Assembly: GCF_035982055.1 (NCBI RefSeq)
Contig: NZ_CP108427.1
Location: forward strand, 558,001-622,000
Direction of reading: 5' to 3'
From: Streptomyces sp. NBC_01288
Lineage (GTDB): Bacteria; Actinomycetota; Actinomycetes; Streptomycetales; Streptomycetaceae
DNA length: 64,000 nucleotides
Shown here piece by piece: positions 1 through 8,707 of the stretch. The position numbers and the translations under genes were made by a program. Position 1 is the first letter of the stretch. Each line of letters opens with the position of its first letter. The notes under the pieces are model-generated. The model saw only the letters and a program-made list of their open reading frames with translations. It made no database searches and was not told the origin of the DNA.

Positions 1-1833
1 TCGTGCATCCCGTACTCGGCGTGCCGCTCGGCCTCGTCCCAGTCGGCGGCGGCGAGCCGGCGCATGGCCTGCTCGACGTGGAGGTAGTTGAAGAACCCCA
101 AGTGCTCGGCCCGGTCGGCGAGTTCCATGGCCGGGGGCAGATAGCGGTCGGCCTCGGCGTAGCGGAGGTCGTCGAGGAGGGACCAGATGATGTTGGCGTA
201 GGACCGGCAGGCGTGTTCGACCTCGCCCGCCGCCAGCGCCACCGCGAGACTCTCCTCGACCTGCCGTCGCCCGTCCGGGTCGCCGCTGCGCCAGCGGGCG
301 GTGCCCACGTTGTTGAGGGCGTGGGCGAGGATCGCGGGGTCGTCCGCGCGGCGGGCCAGGGCGATGGCGCGCTCGCCGTGGGCGATGGCCTCGGCGTATC
401 GGTCGGACAGCATCCGCAGCTGGGCGGTGTTGCTGAGCGCGAGGGCCAACAGCCGGTCGTCACCGGCGTGTTCGAGGACGGCGATGGCCTCCCGGGCCGC
501 GTCCTGGGCCTCCTCCGCGTGGCCCGCCCACCAGTGGATGCGGGACAGCCAGCGCAGATCGGCGCCGAGGGTGAGGGTGTCGCCGAGGGAGCGGCGCAGT
601 GCTACGGCGTCGCGCTGGGCGGCGACGGCCTCGACGGAGTCGGCGAGGGTGTAGCACTCCACCGCGTAGCGTTCGAGCAGGTCGGCGAGTTCGGCGGGGG
701 TGTAGCGGTGTCGTTGCCGCAGCACGAGCCGTAGCTGGGCGGCGGCCTCGCGGTGGGCGCCCGCCTCGGTGGCGTCCCGGGCGGCGCGGGGGCCGTAGCG
801 GGCGATGGCGTCCTCGTCGCCTGCCTGCGCGGCGTGGTGGACGACGCGGGCCGGGTCGGAGCCGGGCCGGAGCATGAGGGCGGTGAGCACATCGCGGTTG
901 AGGTCGATGCGCCGGGCGGCGGGCAGGGAGTCGGCGACGGCTCGGCGGATCAACTCGTGCCGGAACGCGACCCGTTCGGGGGTCACCGCGAGGAGCCCGC
1001 GCTGTTCGGCCGCGGCCAGCACGGCGACGCCGCCCGTCAACAGCGCGTCGACGAGGGGCCGTTCGACGGCGGAGGGCACGACGGCGAGTTGCTCCAGCGC
1101 GTCGACGGTCCGGCCGTCCAGCCCACGCAGCCGGGCGAGCACGGCGTCGACGACCGTCGGGGGCACTCCCCCGGTGCCGCCGGCCGCGAGGACCTCGGTG
1201 ACGAAGAAGGGGTTGCCCGAGGTCACCTCGTACACCTGCGCCGGGTCGAGGCGGCTGGCCGAACTGAGCGCGCGTACCGCAGACTTGGAGAGGCGGGCCA
1301 GCGGCAGCCGGTGCACGCGGTCGGTGCGGGAGACCTCGCCGAGGAGGTGCCGCAGCGGGTGCTCGCGGCTCAACTCGTCGTCCCGGTAGGTGAGGACGAG
1401 TACGGCGGGCAGCCGATCCATCCGCCGGACCAGGAAGCGCAGGGCGTCCAGCGAGGCCTCGTCGGCCCAGTGGACGTCCTCCACGACGAGTACCGCCGGA
1501 TGCGGTACACCGGCCAACTCCCCTTGCAGTGCTTCGTAGACGCGATGGCGGTCGCCGCCCTCCATGACGGCCCGGGCGAGTTCGGCGCCGACGCTGCCGA
1601 CGAGGTCGCGGAACGGGCCGAGGGGGCGGCGGGTGGCGAGGTCGTCGCACTGGCCCAGGAGGATGCGTGTGCCGTGCGGGAGCCGGTCCGGCATGGCCTT
1701 CACCAGGGTCGACTTGCCGATGCCCGCCTCGCCGAGGACGAGCGCGACAGAACCGGCCCCGTCCGCCGCCTCACGTGCGGCCGAAGCCAGTCGCGCCAGT
1801 TCGGGCTCACGCTCCAGGATCCCCCGATCCACG
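1..1833 (-). CDS. LuxR/LAL-type ATP-binding transcriptional regulator, 3' end outside window
   Basis: The leftward frame reads as a large AAA/STAND ATPase regulator. Near the N-terminus it has a Walker A motif (GEAGIGKST) and, further on, a Walker B-like stretch (AVLVVEDVHWADE). A long helical TPR-like region follows, rich in Ala-Glu-Ala repeats typical of MalT/LAL regulators. The C-terminal LuxR-type HTH expected for the family would lie beyond base 1 and is not seen. A GTG start at 1831-1833 puts the Walker A about 30 residues in, as usual. The gene diverges from the hydrolase at 1929. Family assignment is firm; the DNA-binding domain is inferred. Confidence 0.82.
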
Positions 1834-1928
1834 CCGCCGATTGTCCCACTCGGCGCGAACTCCCGTACGGGTGTCACACTTCGGACCTCCGCCGCCCTCT
1901 TGAGTGCAGACACTCACGGGAGGCGTTC

Positions 1929-2822
1929 ATGACCAGGACCGAGCCGGCCGGGACCACCGCACAGCACCTGATCGAACTCTCGGCCGGGCCCCTCGCGTAC
2001 GAGGACACGGGCGGCGACGGTCCCGTCCTGGTGCTGCTGCACGGCCTGTTGATGGACGCGTCGCTGTGGGCCGCCCCGATCGCCGAACTGTCCGCCACGC
2101 ACCGGTGCGTGGCCCCGACCCTCCCGCTCGGCGCCCACCGCCACCCGATGCGCGCGGACGCCGATCTGTCGCTGCCCGGGGTGGCCCGGCTCGTCGCCGA
2201 ACTCCTCGACCGGCTGGATCTGCGGGACGTCACGCTCGTCGGGAACGACACGGGCGGGGCGCTGGTGCAGCTGCTGATGGCGGACGGAGCCACGCGGGTG
2301 GGGCGGGTGGTCCTCGTCTCCTGCGAGGCGTTCGACAACTTCCCGCCGGGTCTGACGGGCCGCACGCTCGTGCTCGCGGGGCGTCTCTCGCCGTGGCTGT
2401 TCGGGCAGTTCATGCGGCAGCTGCGGGTACGGGCGCTGCGCCGCCTGCCGTTGGCGTTCGGGTGGCTGACGAAGCGCGGGGACGCGGTCACCGCGCGCTG
2501 GACGGAGCCGGTACGGCGACAGCCGGGGATCCGCCGCGATGCCGTACGCGTGCTGCGCGCAGCGGCGGCGGACGGGCGCCGCCTGCTGGAGGAAACCGCC
2601 CTGCGGCTGCGGGAGTTCGACCGTCCCGCGCTGGTGGTGTGGGCGAGCGAGGACCGGGTGATGCCGCCGGAGCACGGGCGCCGGTTGGCTCAACTCCTGC
2701 CGGAGGGGCGGCTGGTGGAGGTGGCCGACGGATACACGCTGCTCCCGCTGGACCGGCCCGCCGAACTCGCCCGGCTCATCGGCGAGTTCGTACGCGCGAC
2801 CGTCCCGCCCGCACGGGCCTGA
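1929..2822 (+). CDS. alpha/beta-fold hydrolase with altered catalytic residues
   Basis: A 297-residue single-domain alpha/beta hydrolase. The oxyanion-loop motif LLHG is present. The nucleophile elbow reads VGNDTGG, so Asp107 sits where Ser is usual, as in dehalogenase and epoxide-hydrolase branches. The acid-strand region reads VVWASEDRVMPP. The position normally holding the catalytic His reads ADGYTLLPLDRP, giving Tyr269. The ATG at 1929 starts 95 bases from the divergent regulator, which may control it. The 3' end overlaps the opposing gene at 2776 by 47 bases. The fold is clear; substrate is unknown, and the missing His makes conventional hydrolysis doubtful. Confidence 0.85.
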   Translation: MTRTEPAGTTAQHLIELSAGPLAYEDTGGDGPVLVLLHGLLMDASLWAAPIAELSATHRCVAPTLPLGAHRHPMRADADLSLPGVARLVAELLDRLDLRDVTLVGNDTGGALVQLLMADGATRVGRVVLVSCEAFDNFPPGLTGRTLVLAGRLSPWLFGQFMRQLRVRALRRLPLAFGWLTKRGDAVTARWTEPVRRQPGIRRDAVRVLRAAAADGRRLLEETALRLREFDRPALVVWASEDRVMPPEHGRRLAQLLPEGRLVEVADGYTLLPLDRPAELARLIGEFVRATVPPARA

Positions 2823-3285
2823 TCTGGTGCCCGCGGCGCGGCTTGGGGGCGTCGAGCATGCTGACGCCGTTGTAGTTCCGGCCGTGCACGTAGAACGTGG
2901 GTCCGGCGACGAAGGTGACGACGACGGCGACGACGCTGATCGGGAAGAGGATCGGGAGTGACTGGCCCTCGGGGAGGGTCTTGCCGCCCTCGTGGATCGC
3001 GTAGGCAAGGGCGGCGAAGAACACGACCGCGCACACGATCCCGATGACACGCATGACGGCCGCGAGCATGCGGGTGGTGGACTGGTCGCGGACCTCGGCC
3101 AGCAGGGACGCCGAGCACTCGGTGCAGGTCAGCTCCACCGTGTGCTTGCCCGACGGGGGCCGCTTGACGGTGTAGTGCGCGGAGGTCCAGGTGATCGTGC
3201 GCGTCTTCGGTTTGAGGATTCCGCCCGTGACCTTGTCACTGAGTATGTGCCGGACTGCGACCTCCGCGGTCCCCGCTGTGCTCAT
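2776..3285 (-). CDS. small membrane protein of unknown function
   Basis: A 169-residue protein. The N-terminal half is soluble and beta-rich and contains a CTECSAS motif (one CxxC pair, possibly metal or redox). Two hydrophobic helices lie at about residues 80-98 and 112-130. A basic, Arg-rich tail follows. It starts at ATG 3285. Its last 47 bases overlap the opposing hydrolase gene, so the basic tail may be partly an accident of that overlap. I recognise no family. Confidence 0.65.
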   Translation of the reverse strand: MSTAGTAEVAVRHILSDKVTGGILKPKTRTITWTSAHYTVKRPPSGKHTVELTCTECSASLLAEVRDQSTTRMLAAVMRVIGIVCAVVFFAALAYAIHEGGKTLPEGQSLPILFPISVVAVVVTFVAGPTFYVHGRNYNGVSMLDAPKPRRGHQIRPVRAGRSRVRTRR

Positions 3286-3438
3286 GGTTCCTCCGATACG
3301 CCGCCCCGACGATCATCACGAATCCCGCACAGTGTGACCTGTGAGAACCGGCCACTCAATGGTCCTGGTGATTTCTTTTCCTTCGCCTACAACTTCTCAA
3401 CTCAGCCATGACGTGCGGGACTTCTCCGGTCGCACCTC

Positions 3439-3467
3439 TTGACGGCTTTGGTGCAGACCTTTAGGTT
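3439..3467 (+). promoter_or_regulatory. Vegetative-type promoter with DasR/chitinase-type box in the spacer
   Basis: TTGACG at 3439-3444 and TAGGTT at 3462-3467 are separated by exactly 17 bases, a near-consensus primary-sigma promoter for the lectin-enzyme operon. The spacer contains TGGTGCAGACCT (3449-3460). That is close to the 12-bp repeat reported for Streptomyces chitinase promoters and to the DasR dre consensus core TGGTCTAGACCA. The expected transcription start is near 3474, leaving a leader of about 118 bases. Confidence 0.7.
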
Positions 3468-3512
3468 CACCAGCCAACAGACCTCCCATGAATGCATTCC
3501 CCACTCACATAT

Positions 3513-3530
3513 GTGAACACTCGTGTTCAC
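3513..3530. promoter_or_regulatory. Perfect palindrome in the leader of the lectin-enzyme operon
   Basis: GTGAACAC and GTGTTCAC flank a TC centre, giving perfect 8-bp arms. It lies downstream of the predicted transcription start and 61 bases before the first start codon. It could be a repressor roadblock site or an RNA hairpin. No cognate regulator can be named from the window. Confidence 0.5.
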
Positions 3531-3591
3531 CTCTCACCGCCCTCACGCCGGCGGCGTCCACCCCCCCACCCAGGACGAAAGGCCCCTCGTC

Positions 3592-4962
3592 ATGCAACGC
3601 CTCGCCCTGCGCTGCGCCCTCGCCCTCTCCCTCGGCCTCACCGCCGTCGGCACCCTCGCAGCCCCCTCCGCCTCGGCCGCGACCGGCACCATCACCGGCC
3701 TCGGCGGCAAGTGTCTCGACGTCGCCGGCGCGAGTTCCGCCGACGGCACGGCCGTACAGACCTACGACTGCAACGGCACCGCCGCCCAGCAGTGGACCGT
3801 CGGCACCGACGGAACCATCAGAGCCCTCGGCAAGTGCCTTGACATCACCGGCAATTCGACGGCCAACGGCGCCCAGCTCCAGCTGTGGACGTGCGGCGGC
3901 AGCGCCAACCAGCAGTGGACCGTCAGCGCGGCGCGCGACATCGTGAACCCGGCCGCCAACAAGTGCCTTGACGTCACCGGCAGTTCCACGGCCAACGGCA
4001 CCCGCACCCAGATCTGGACCTGCTCCGGCGCCGCCAACCAGAAGTGGACCGCGCCGGCGGCCGGCGGCACGACCCCGCCCACGACCGCCCCGATGGCCGT
4101 GGCCCCGTACCTGTACAACGGCTGGGGAAACCCGCCCAGCCCTACGACTGTCATGAACGCGACCGGCGTGAAGTGGTTCACGCTGGCGTTCGTCCTGAGC
4201 AACGGCTACTGCAACCCGCAGTGGGACGGCGGCCGCGCGCTGACCGGCGGGGTCGACCAGTCGACCATCAACACCGTGCGGGCCAACGGCGGTGACGTCG
4301 TCCCGTCCTTCGGCGGCTACAGCGGCAACAAGCTGGAGAGCTCCTGCTCCAGCGCGAGTGAACTGGCGGCGGCGTACCAGAAGGTCATCAGCGCGTACTC
4401 GCTCAAGGCCATCGACATCGACATCGAGGCCGACGCGTACAGCAACGGGACCGTGCAGCAACGGACCGTGGACGCGCTGAAGACCGTCAAGGCCAACAAC
4501 CCGGGCATCAAGGTGTACGTCACCATCGGCACCGGCCAGAGCGGTCCCGACACGAGCCTCATCAACCGGGCCGCGTCCTCCGGACTGACCGTCGACGCCT
4601 GGACGATCATGCCGTTCGACTTCGGCGGCGCCGGCCAGAACATGGGCACGCTCACCCAGCGGGCGGCCGAGGGCCTCAAGACCGCGCTGAAGAACGCGTA
4701 CGGCTACAGCGACGACGCGGCCTACCGGGACATGGGCATCTCGTCCATGAACGGCATCACCGACAACAGCGAGACCGTCACCACCGCCGACTTCCAGACC
4801 ATCCTCGGCTACGCGCAGACGCACCACCTGGCGCGGCTGACGTTCTGGTCGGCCAACCGTGACCGTCCCTGCTCGGGCGCCTACCCGAACGACGACACCT
4901 GCTCGGGCGTGAGCCAGAGCAACTGGCAGTTCACCAGCATCTTCGCCCAGTACACCGGCTGA
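3592..4962 (+). CDS. Secreted GH18-type glycosidase with N-terminal ricin-B lectin domain
   Basis: A 456-residue exoenzyme. It has a Sec signal peptide (basic start, hydrophobic core, APSASA cleavage region). Residues about 30-160 form a ricin-B/CBM13 trefoil with repeated GKCLD and QQWT motifs. After a Thr/Pro linker a TIM-barrel domain carries the GH18 signature as DIDIE, with Asp275, Asp277 and putative acid Glu279. This resembles streptomycete chitinase-like GH18 proteins. ATG 3592 is chosen because it begins the signal peptide and follows a GACGAAAGG ribosome site; in-frame codons further upstream add an unlikely leader. First gene of an operon with the next two (gaps 53 and 26 bases). 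Chitin is the likely substrate class by family, not proven. Confidence 0.85.
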   Translation: MQRLALRCALALSLGLTAVGTLAAPSASAATGTITGLGGKCLDVAGASSADGTAVQTYDCNGTAAQQWTVGTDGTIRALGKCLDITGNSTANGAQLQLWTCGGSANQQWTVSAARDIVNPAANKCLDVTGSSTANGTRTQIWTCSGAANQKWTAPAAGGTTPPTTAPMAVAPYLYNGWGNPPSPTTVMNATGVKWFTLAFVLSNGYCNPQWDGGRALTGGVDQSTINTVRANGGDVVPSFGGYSGNKLESSCSSASELAAAYQKVISAYSLKAIDIDIEADAYSNGTVQQRTVDALKTVKANNPGIKVYVTIGTGQSGPDTSLINRAASSGLTVDAWTIMPFDFGGAGQNMGTLTQRAAEGLKTALKNAYGYSDDAAYRDMGISSMNGITDNSETVTTADFQTILGYAQTHHLARLTFWSANRDRPCSGAYPNDDTCSGVSQSNWQFTSIFAQYTG

Positions 4963-5015
4963 CCGCCGCCCCTCCGACCTTTTCTCCCCAACCCCCCATC
5001 ACCACAGGAGAATCC

Positions 5016-7238
5016 GTGCTCAGACGGAAAAGACTGACCGGCCGCCACGCCATACCGAGAGCGCTCACGGCGGTCGCGCTGGTGGCGACCACCGTGACCG
5101 GAATCGAGTTCGCCACGCAGGCCTCGGCGAGCGCGGCGAGCACGGCCGCCGCCGCGATCCCGACCGGGTACACCACCGTGGTCAACAAGGGCAGCGGCAA
5201 GTGCGTCGACGCCCGCTCGGCCGCGAGTGCCGACGGCACCGCCGTCCAGCAGTACACGTGCAACGGAAGCACCGCGCAGAACTGGCAGTTGGTCGCCACC
5301 GACGGCGGCTACTACCGGGTGAACAGCAACCTGAACGCGGCCGAGGCCTGGGACGTCACCAGCGTCTCGACCGCCGACTCCGCGCTCATCCAGACGTGGA
5401 CGTACTCCGGCGGCAACAACCAGCAGTGGCTGCCGGTCGCGGAGGCCGACGGCGCCTACCACTTCGTCAACCGCAACAGCGGCAAGTGCCTGGACGTCCC
5501 GAGCGCATCCACCGCGGACAGCGTGCAGCTCGCGCAGTACACCTGCAACGGCACCGCCGCGCAGTCCTTCACGCTCGGCACCGTCTCGACGAACCCGCCG
5601 GGCACCCCCGACTTCGGTCCCAACGTGACGGTGTTCGACCCGTCGATGTCGGCGTCCAGCATCCAGTCCAAGCTGGACTCGGTCTTCTCCCAGCAGCAGA
5701 CCAACCAGTTCGGCTCGGCCCGCCAGGCCCTGCTGTTCAAGCCGGGCACGTACAGCGCGAACGCCAACGTCGGCTTCTACACGCAGGTCGCCGGTCTCGG
5801 CTTCTCGCCGGACGACGTGACGATCAACGGCGCGGTGCACGCGGAGGCCGACTGGTTCCAGGGCAACGCGACACAGAACTTCTGGCGCGACGCCGAGAAC
5901 CTGTCGGTCAACCCCACTGGTGGGACTGACCGTTGGGCCGTCTCGCAGGCCGCCCCGTATCGGCGCATGCATGTGCGCGGCAACTTGGCACTGGACGACG
6001 GCGGTTGGTCCAGCGGCGGCTTCATCTCCGACACCAAGGTCGACGGGCAGATCCAGTCCGGGACCCAGCAGCAGTTCCTCACCAGGAACTCCACGATGGG
6101 CAGTTGGTCCGGCTCCAACTGGAACATGGTCTTCGTCGGCGACCAGGGCGCACCCGCCCAGTCCTTCCCGACGTACACCAACGTCGCCAGCTCCCCGACG
6201 ATCCGCGAGAAGCCCTTCCTCTACGTCGACAGCGCGGGTGCCTACCAGGTGTTCGTACCCGGACTCCAGTCCAACGCCGTCGGTACGACGTGGAGCGGGA
6301 AGACCCCGGCGGGCAAGTCCCTGCCGATCGACCAGTTCTACATCGTCAAGCCCGGCGCGACCGCGGCCGACATGAACACCGCCCTCGCGGCCGGCAAGAA
6401 CCTGCTGGTCACCCCGGGCGTCTACCACCTCAACCAGACGATCAACATCACGCGCCCCGACACGGTCGTGCTGGGCATGGGCCTGGCCACCTTCGTGCCG
6501 GACGGCGGGATCACCGCGATCTCCACGGCCGACGTGGACGGCATCGAGCTGGCGGGCCTGCTGGTCGACGCGGGCACCACCAACTCCGCGACGCTGGTGC
6601 AGATCGGCCCGTCCGGTTCGACCGCCACCCACGCCTCCGACCCGACGCAGTTGTCCGATGTCTTCGTCCGCATCGGCGGCGCCACCGTCGGCAAGGCCAC
6701 CAACTCCCTTGTCATCAACAGCGCGAACACGATCATCGACCACACCTGGATCTGGCGGGCCGACCACGGCAACTCCGGCACGGTCGGCTGGACCACCAAC
6801 ACCGCGGACACCGGACTGATCGTCAACGGCGCCAACGTGACGGCGTACGGCCTGTTCGTCGAACACTTCCAGAAGACCCAGGTCGTCTGGAACGGCAACG
6901 GCGGCAGAACGTACTTCTTCCAGAACGAGATGCCCTACGACCCGCCGAACCAGGCCTCCTGGATGAACGGCTCCGGGAAGGGCTATCCCGCCTACAAGGT
7001 CGCCGCGTCCGTAACCAGCCATGAGGCATGGGGACTTGGCAGCTACTGCTACTTCAGCTCCAACTCCAGCGTGGTCGCCGATCACGCCTTCGAGGTGCCG
7101 AGCGTGTCCGGGGTCAAGTTCCACGACATGGTGACCGTCTCGCTGGGCGGGGTCGGCACGATCAGCCACATCATCAACAGCACCGGCGGACCGTCCAACT
7201 CCAGTACCAACGTCGCCTACTTGACCAACTACCCGTAG
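5016..7238 (+). CDS. Secreted ricin-lectin protein with right-handed beta-helix domain
   Basis: A 740-residue secreted protein starting at GTG 5016 behind an AGGAG site. The signal peptide ends near ASASAAS. Residues about 50-190 are a ricin-B/CBM13 trefoil (GKCVDARS, NQQW, GKCLDVPS). The remaining ~540 residues look like a right-handed parallel beta-helix, with pectate-lyase-like phrases such as LLFKPGTY, VTPGVYHL and TVVLGMGLATFVP. Relatives in streptomycetes are, as I remember, often labelled adenylyl cyclase or factor 5/8 type, which the sequence does not support. A glycan-active enzyme (for example a glucanase) is more plausible. Second gene of the lectin-enzyme operon. Confidence 0.75.
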   Translation: MLRRKRLTGRHAIPRALTAVALVATTVTGIEFATQASASAASTAAAAIPTGYTTVVNKGSGKCVDARSAASADGTAVQQYTCNGSTAQNWQLVATDGGYYRVNSNLNAAEAWDVTSVSTADSALIQTWTYSGGNNQQWLPVAEADGAYHFVNRNSGKCLDVPSASTADSVQLAQYTCNGTAAQSFTLGTVSTNPPGTPDFGPNVTVFDPSMSASSIQSKLDSVFSQQQTNQFGSARQALLFKPGTYSANANVGFYTQVAGLGFSPDDVTINGAVHAEADWFQGNATQNFWRDAENLSVNPTGGTDRWAVSQAAPYRRMHVRGNLALDDGGWSSGGFISDTKVDGQIQSGTQQQFLTRNSTMGSWSGSNWNMVFVGDQGAPAQSFPTYTNVASSPTIREKPFLYVDSAGAYQVFVPGLQSNAVGTTWSGKTPAGKSLPIDQFYIVKPGATAADMNTALAAGKNLLVTPGVYHLNQTINITRPDTVVLGMGLATFVPDGGITAISTADVDGIELAGLLVDAGTTNSATLVQIGPSGSTATHASDPTQLSDVFVRIGGATVGKATNSLVINSANTIIDHTWIWRADHGNSGTVGWTTNTADTGLIVNGANVTAYGLFVEHFQKTQVVWNGNGGRTYFFQNEMPYDPPNQASWMNGSGKGYPAYKVAASVTSHEAWGLGSYCYFSSNSSVVADHAFEVPSVSGVKFHDMVTVSLGGVGTISHIINSTGGPSNSSTNVAYLTNYP

Positions 7239-7264
7239 ACCGCACGGAAAGGATCGATCACCAG

Positions 7265-8563
7265 ATGAACACCATCAGATCCGGTTCCACCCGCGCGGCC
7301 CTGCGGGTCCTGCTCCTCCTGGCGACCGTGCTTGGCTTCGCGGTGGCACCGCCCGCCGCCCACGCGAGCACCGCGGCCACGCCGTTCAAGGTTCTCGGCC
7401 TGTACAGCGGTACGTACGACGCGGCGCACATCGACTTCGAGAAGGAGGCGAACGTCTGGTTCCCGCAGCAGGCCGCGGCGAACGGCTACACGTACACGTC
7501 CAGCACCAACTGGGATCTGCTCGCCAACGGCGGGGTCAACGCGTACCAAGTGGTCCTTTTCCTCGACGACTTGCCGCAGACGTCCGCCCAACGCACCGGT
7601 TTCGAGGCATACATGAGGGGTGGGGGCGGCTTCATGGGCTTCCACGTCTCCGCCTTCACGACGGACGCGGCGAGCTGGTCCTGGTACCACAACACGTTCC
7701 TCGGCTCGGGGAACTTCGTGTCCAACACCTGGGGTCCGACCGCGGTGACCCTGAAGGTGGAGGACCACTCGATCCCGCCCACCGCCGCCCTGCCGGCCAC
7801 GTTCACCTCGTCGGTCAGCGAGTGGTACAGCTGGTCCAACGATCTGCGGCAGAACCCGGACATCAAGATCCTCGCGTCGATCGACCCGAGCAGCTTCCCG
7901 GTCGGCACCGACCCCAACCAGTCCTGGTACAGCGGGTATTACCCGATCATCTGGACCAACACGAAGTACAAGATGCTCTACGCGAACTTCGGTCACAACG
8001 CGATGAACTACACGACCAACACGCGTCTGTCGTCGACGTTCGCGAGCGCCACCCAGAACCAGTTCCTGCTGAACGGCCTCAAGTGGCTCGGCGGGGGCGA
8101 CACTTCGACCCCGCCGACCGACACCCCGATCTCCGAGACGTCCTGGTACTCCGTGCAGAACGGCGGCAACGGCACCTGCGTCGACGCCCGTTCGGCGGCC
8201 ACGGCCAACGGGACGGCGATCCAGCAGTACGCCTGCAACGGCACGGCGGCGCAGCAGTACCAGTTCCGCTCAACTGACAGCGGGTACATGGAGATCACCG
8301 CGCGCGGCAACCCGGCGCAGGCCATCGACGTGGTCGACCGCTCGACGGCGGACAACGCGGCGTTGCAGCTGTGGGCCTACTCCGGCGGCACGAACCAGCA
8401 GTGGCAGCCCGTGAAGGAAACGAGCGGGCGCTACCACTTCATCGCCCGGCACAGCGGGAAGTGCCTGACCGCCGCCACCGCGGCGACGAACAGTGTCCAG
8501 CTCACCCAACGGACCTGCGACGGCTCGACCGCGCAGGCCTTCACACTCGCCGTGCAGTCCTGA
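7265..8563 (+). CDS. Secreted ThuA-like protein with C-terminal ricin-B lectin domain
   Basis: A 432-residue protein with a signal peptide ending near AAHAST. Residues about 40-270 match the ThuA (trehalose-utilisation-like, glutamine-amidotransferase-fold) family: FKVLGLYSGTYDAAH at the start, GGGGFMGFH, and a PIIWTN stretch. A linker and a ricin-B trefoil follow (GTCVDARS, NQQW, GKCLTA). ATG 7265 follows a GGAAAGGA ribosome site 26 bases after the previous stop. Here the lectin is C-terminal, whereas in the two upstream proteins it is N-terminal. Last gene of the operon, followed by a strong hairpin. ThuA-domain chemistry is not established; sugar processing is inferred from context. Confidence 0.78.
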   Translation: MNTIRSGSTRAALRVLLLLATVLGFAVAPPAAHASTAATPFKVLGLYSGTYDAAHIDFEKEANVWFPQQAAANGYTYTSSTNWDLLANGGVNAYQVVLFLDDLPQTSAQRTGFEAYMRGGGGFMGFHVSAFTTDAASWSWYHNTFLGSGNFVSNTWGPTAVTLKVEDHSIPPTAALPATFTSSVSEWYSWSNDLRQNPDIKILASIDPSSFPVGTDPNQSWYSGYYPIIWTNTKYKMLYANFGHNAMNYTTNTRLSSTFASATQNQFLLNGLKWLGGGDTSTPPTDTPISETSWYSVQNGGNGTCVDARSAATANGTAIQQYACNGTAAQQYQFRSTDSGYMEITARGNPAQAIDVVDRSTADNAALQLWAYSGGTNQQWQPVKETSGRYHFIARHSGKCLTAATAATNSVQLTQRTCDGSTAQAFTLAVQS

Positions 8564-8578
8564 GCCTGTCCGGCGACC

Positions 8579-8625
8579 AGGGGCGCCTCTGCCGCATCGC
8601 GTGTCGATGCGGCAGAGGCGCCCCT
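8579..8625 (+). terminator. 21-bp perfect stem-loop terminator
   Basis: Bases 8579-8599 pair perfectly with 8605-8625 around a 5-base CGTGT loop, starting 16 bases after the lectin operon's last stop. A pyrimidine-rich tract follows. This is a strong intrinsic-type terminator isolating the operon from the TetR gene downstream. Confidence 0.85.
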
Positions 8626-8655
8626 TCGCTTTCTCCCCCACCCCCACGTTTTCGG

Positions 8656-8680
8656 CGATAACAGCAGACTGTTGTCATCG
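8656..8680. promoter_or_regulatory. TetR-type operator palindrome overlapping promoter
   Basis: A 25-base near-palindrome, CGATAACAGCAG-A-CTGTTGTCATCG, with 10 of 12 arm pairs matching. It overlaps the -35 hexamer of the adjacent TetR gene, so autorepression by that TetR is the simplest reading. Confidence 0.65.
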
Positions 8681-8700
8681 ATACGCACGAGTGTTACCGT
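8672..8700 (+). promoter_or_regulatory. Promoter for a leaderless tetR transcript
   Basis: TTGTCA (8672-8677), a 17-base spacer and TACCGT (8695-8700) end 7 bases before the ATG at 8708. Transcription should therefore start at or next to the A of the start codon. No ribosome-binding site is present, as expected for a leaderless message. Confidence 0.65.
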
Positions 8701-8707
8701 CGCTTAC

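Noticed and set aside
753..1928. In-frame upstream extension of the first hydrolase
   Set aside because: The extension is antisense to the ATPase regulator and lacks homology; ATG 1929 starts the conserved fold.
5016..7238. Adenylyl cyclase label sometimes attached to this beta-helix family
   Set aside because: No cyclase catalytic motif is present; the protein is secreted with a lectin domain and beta-helix repeats.
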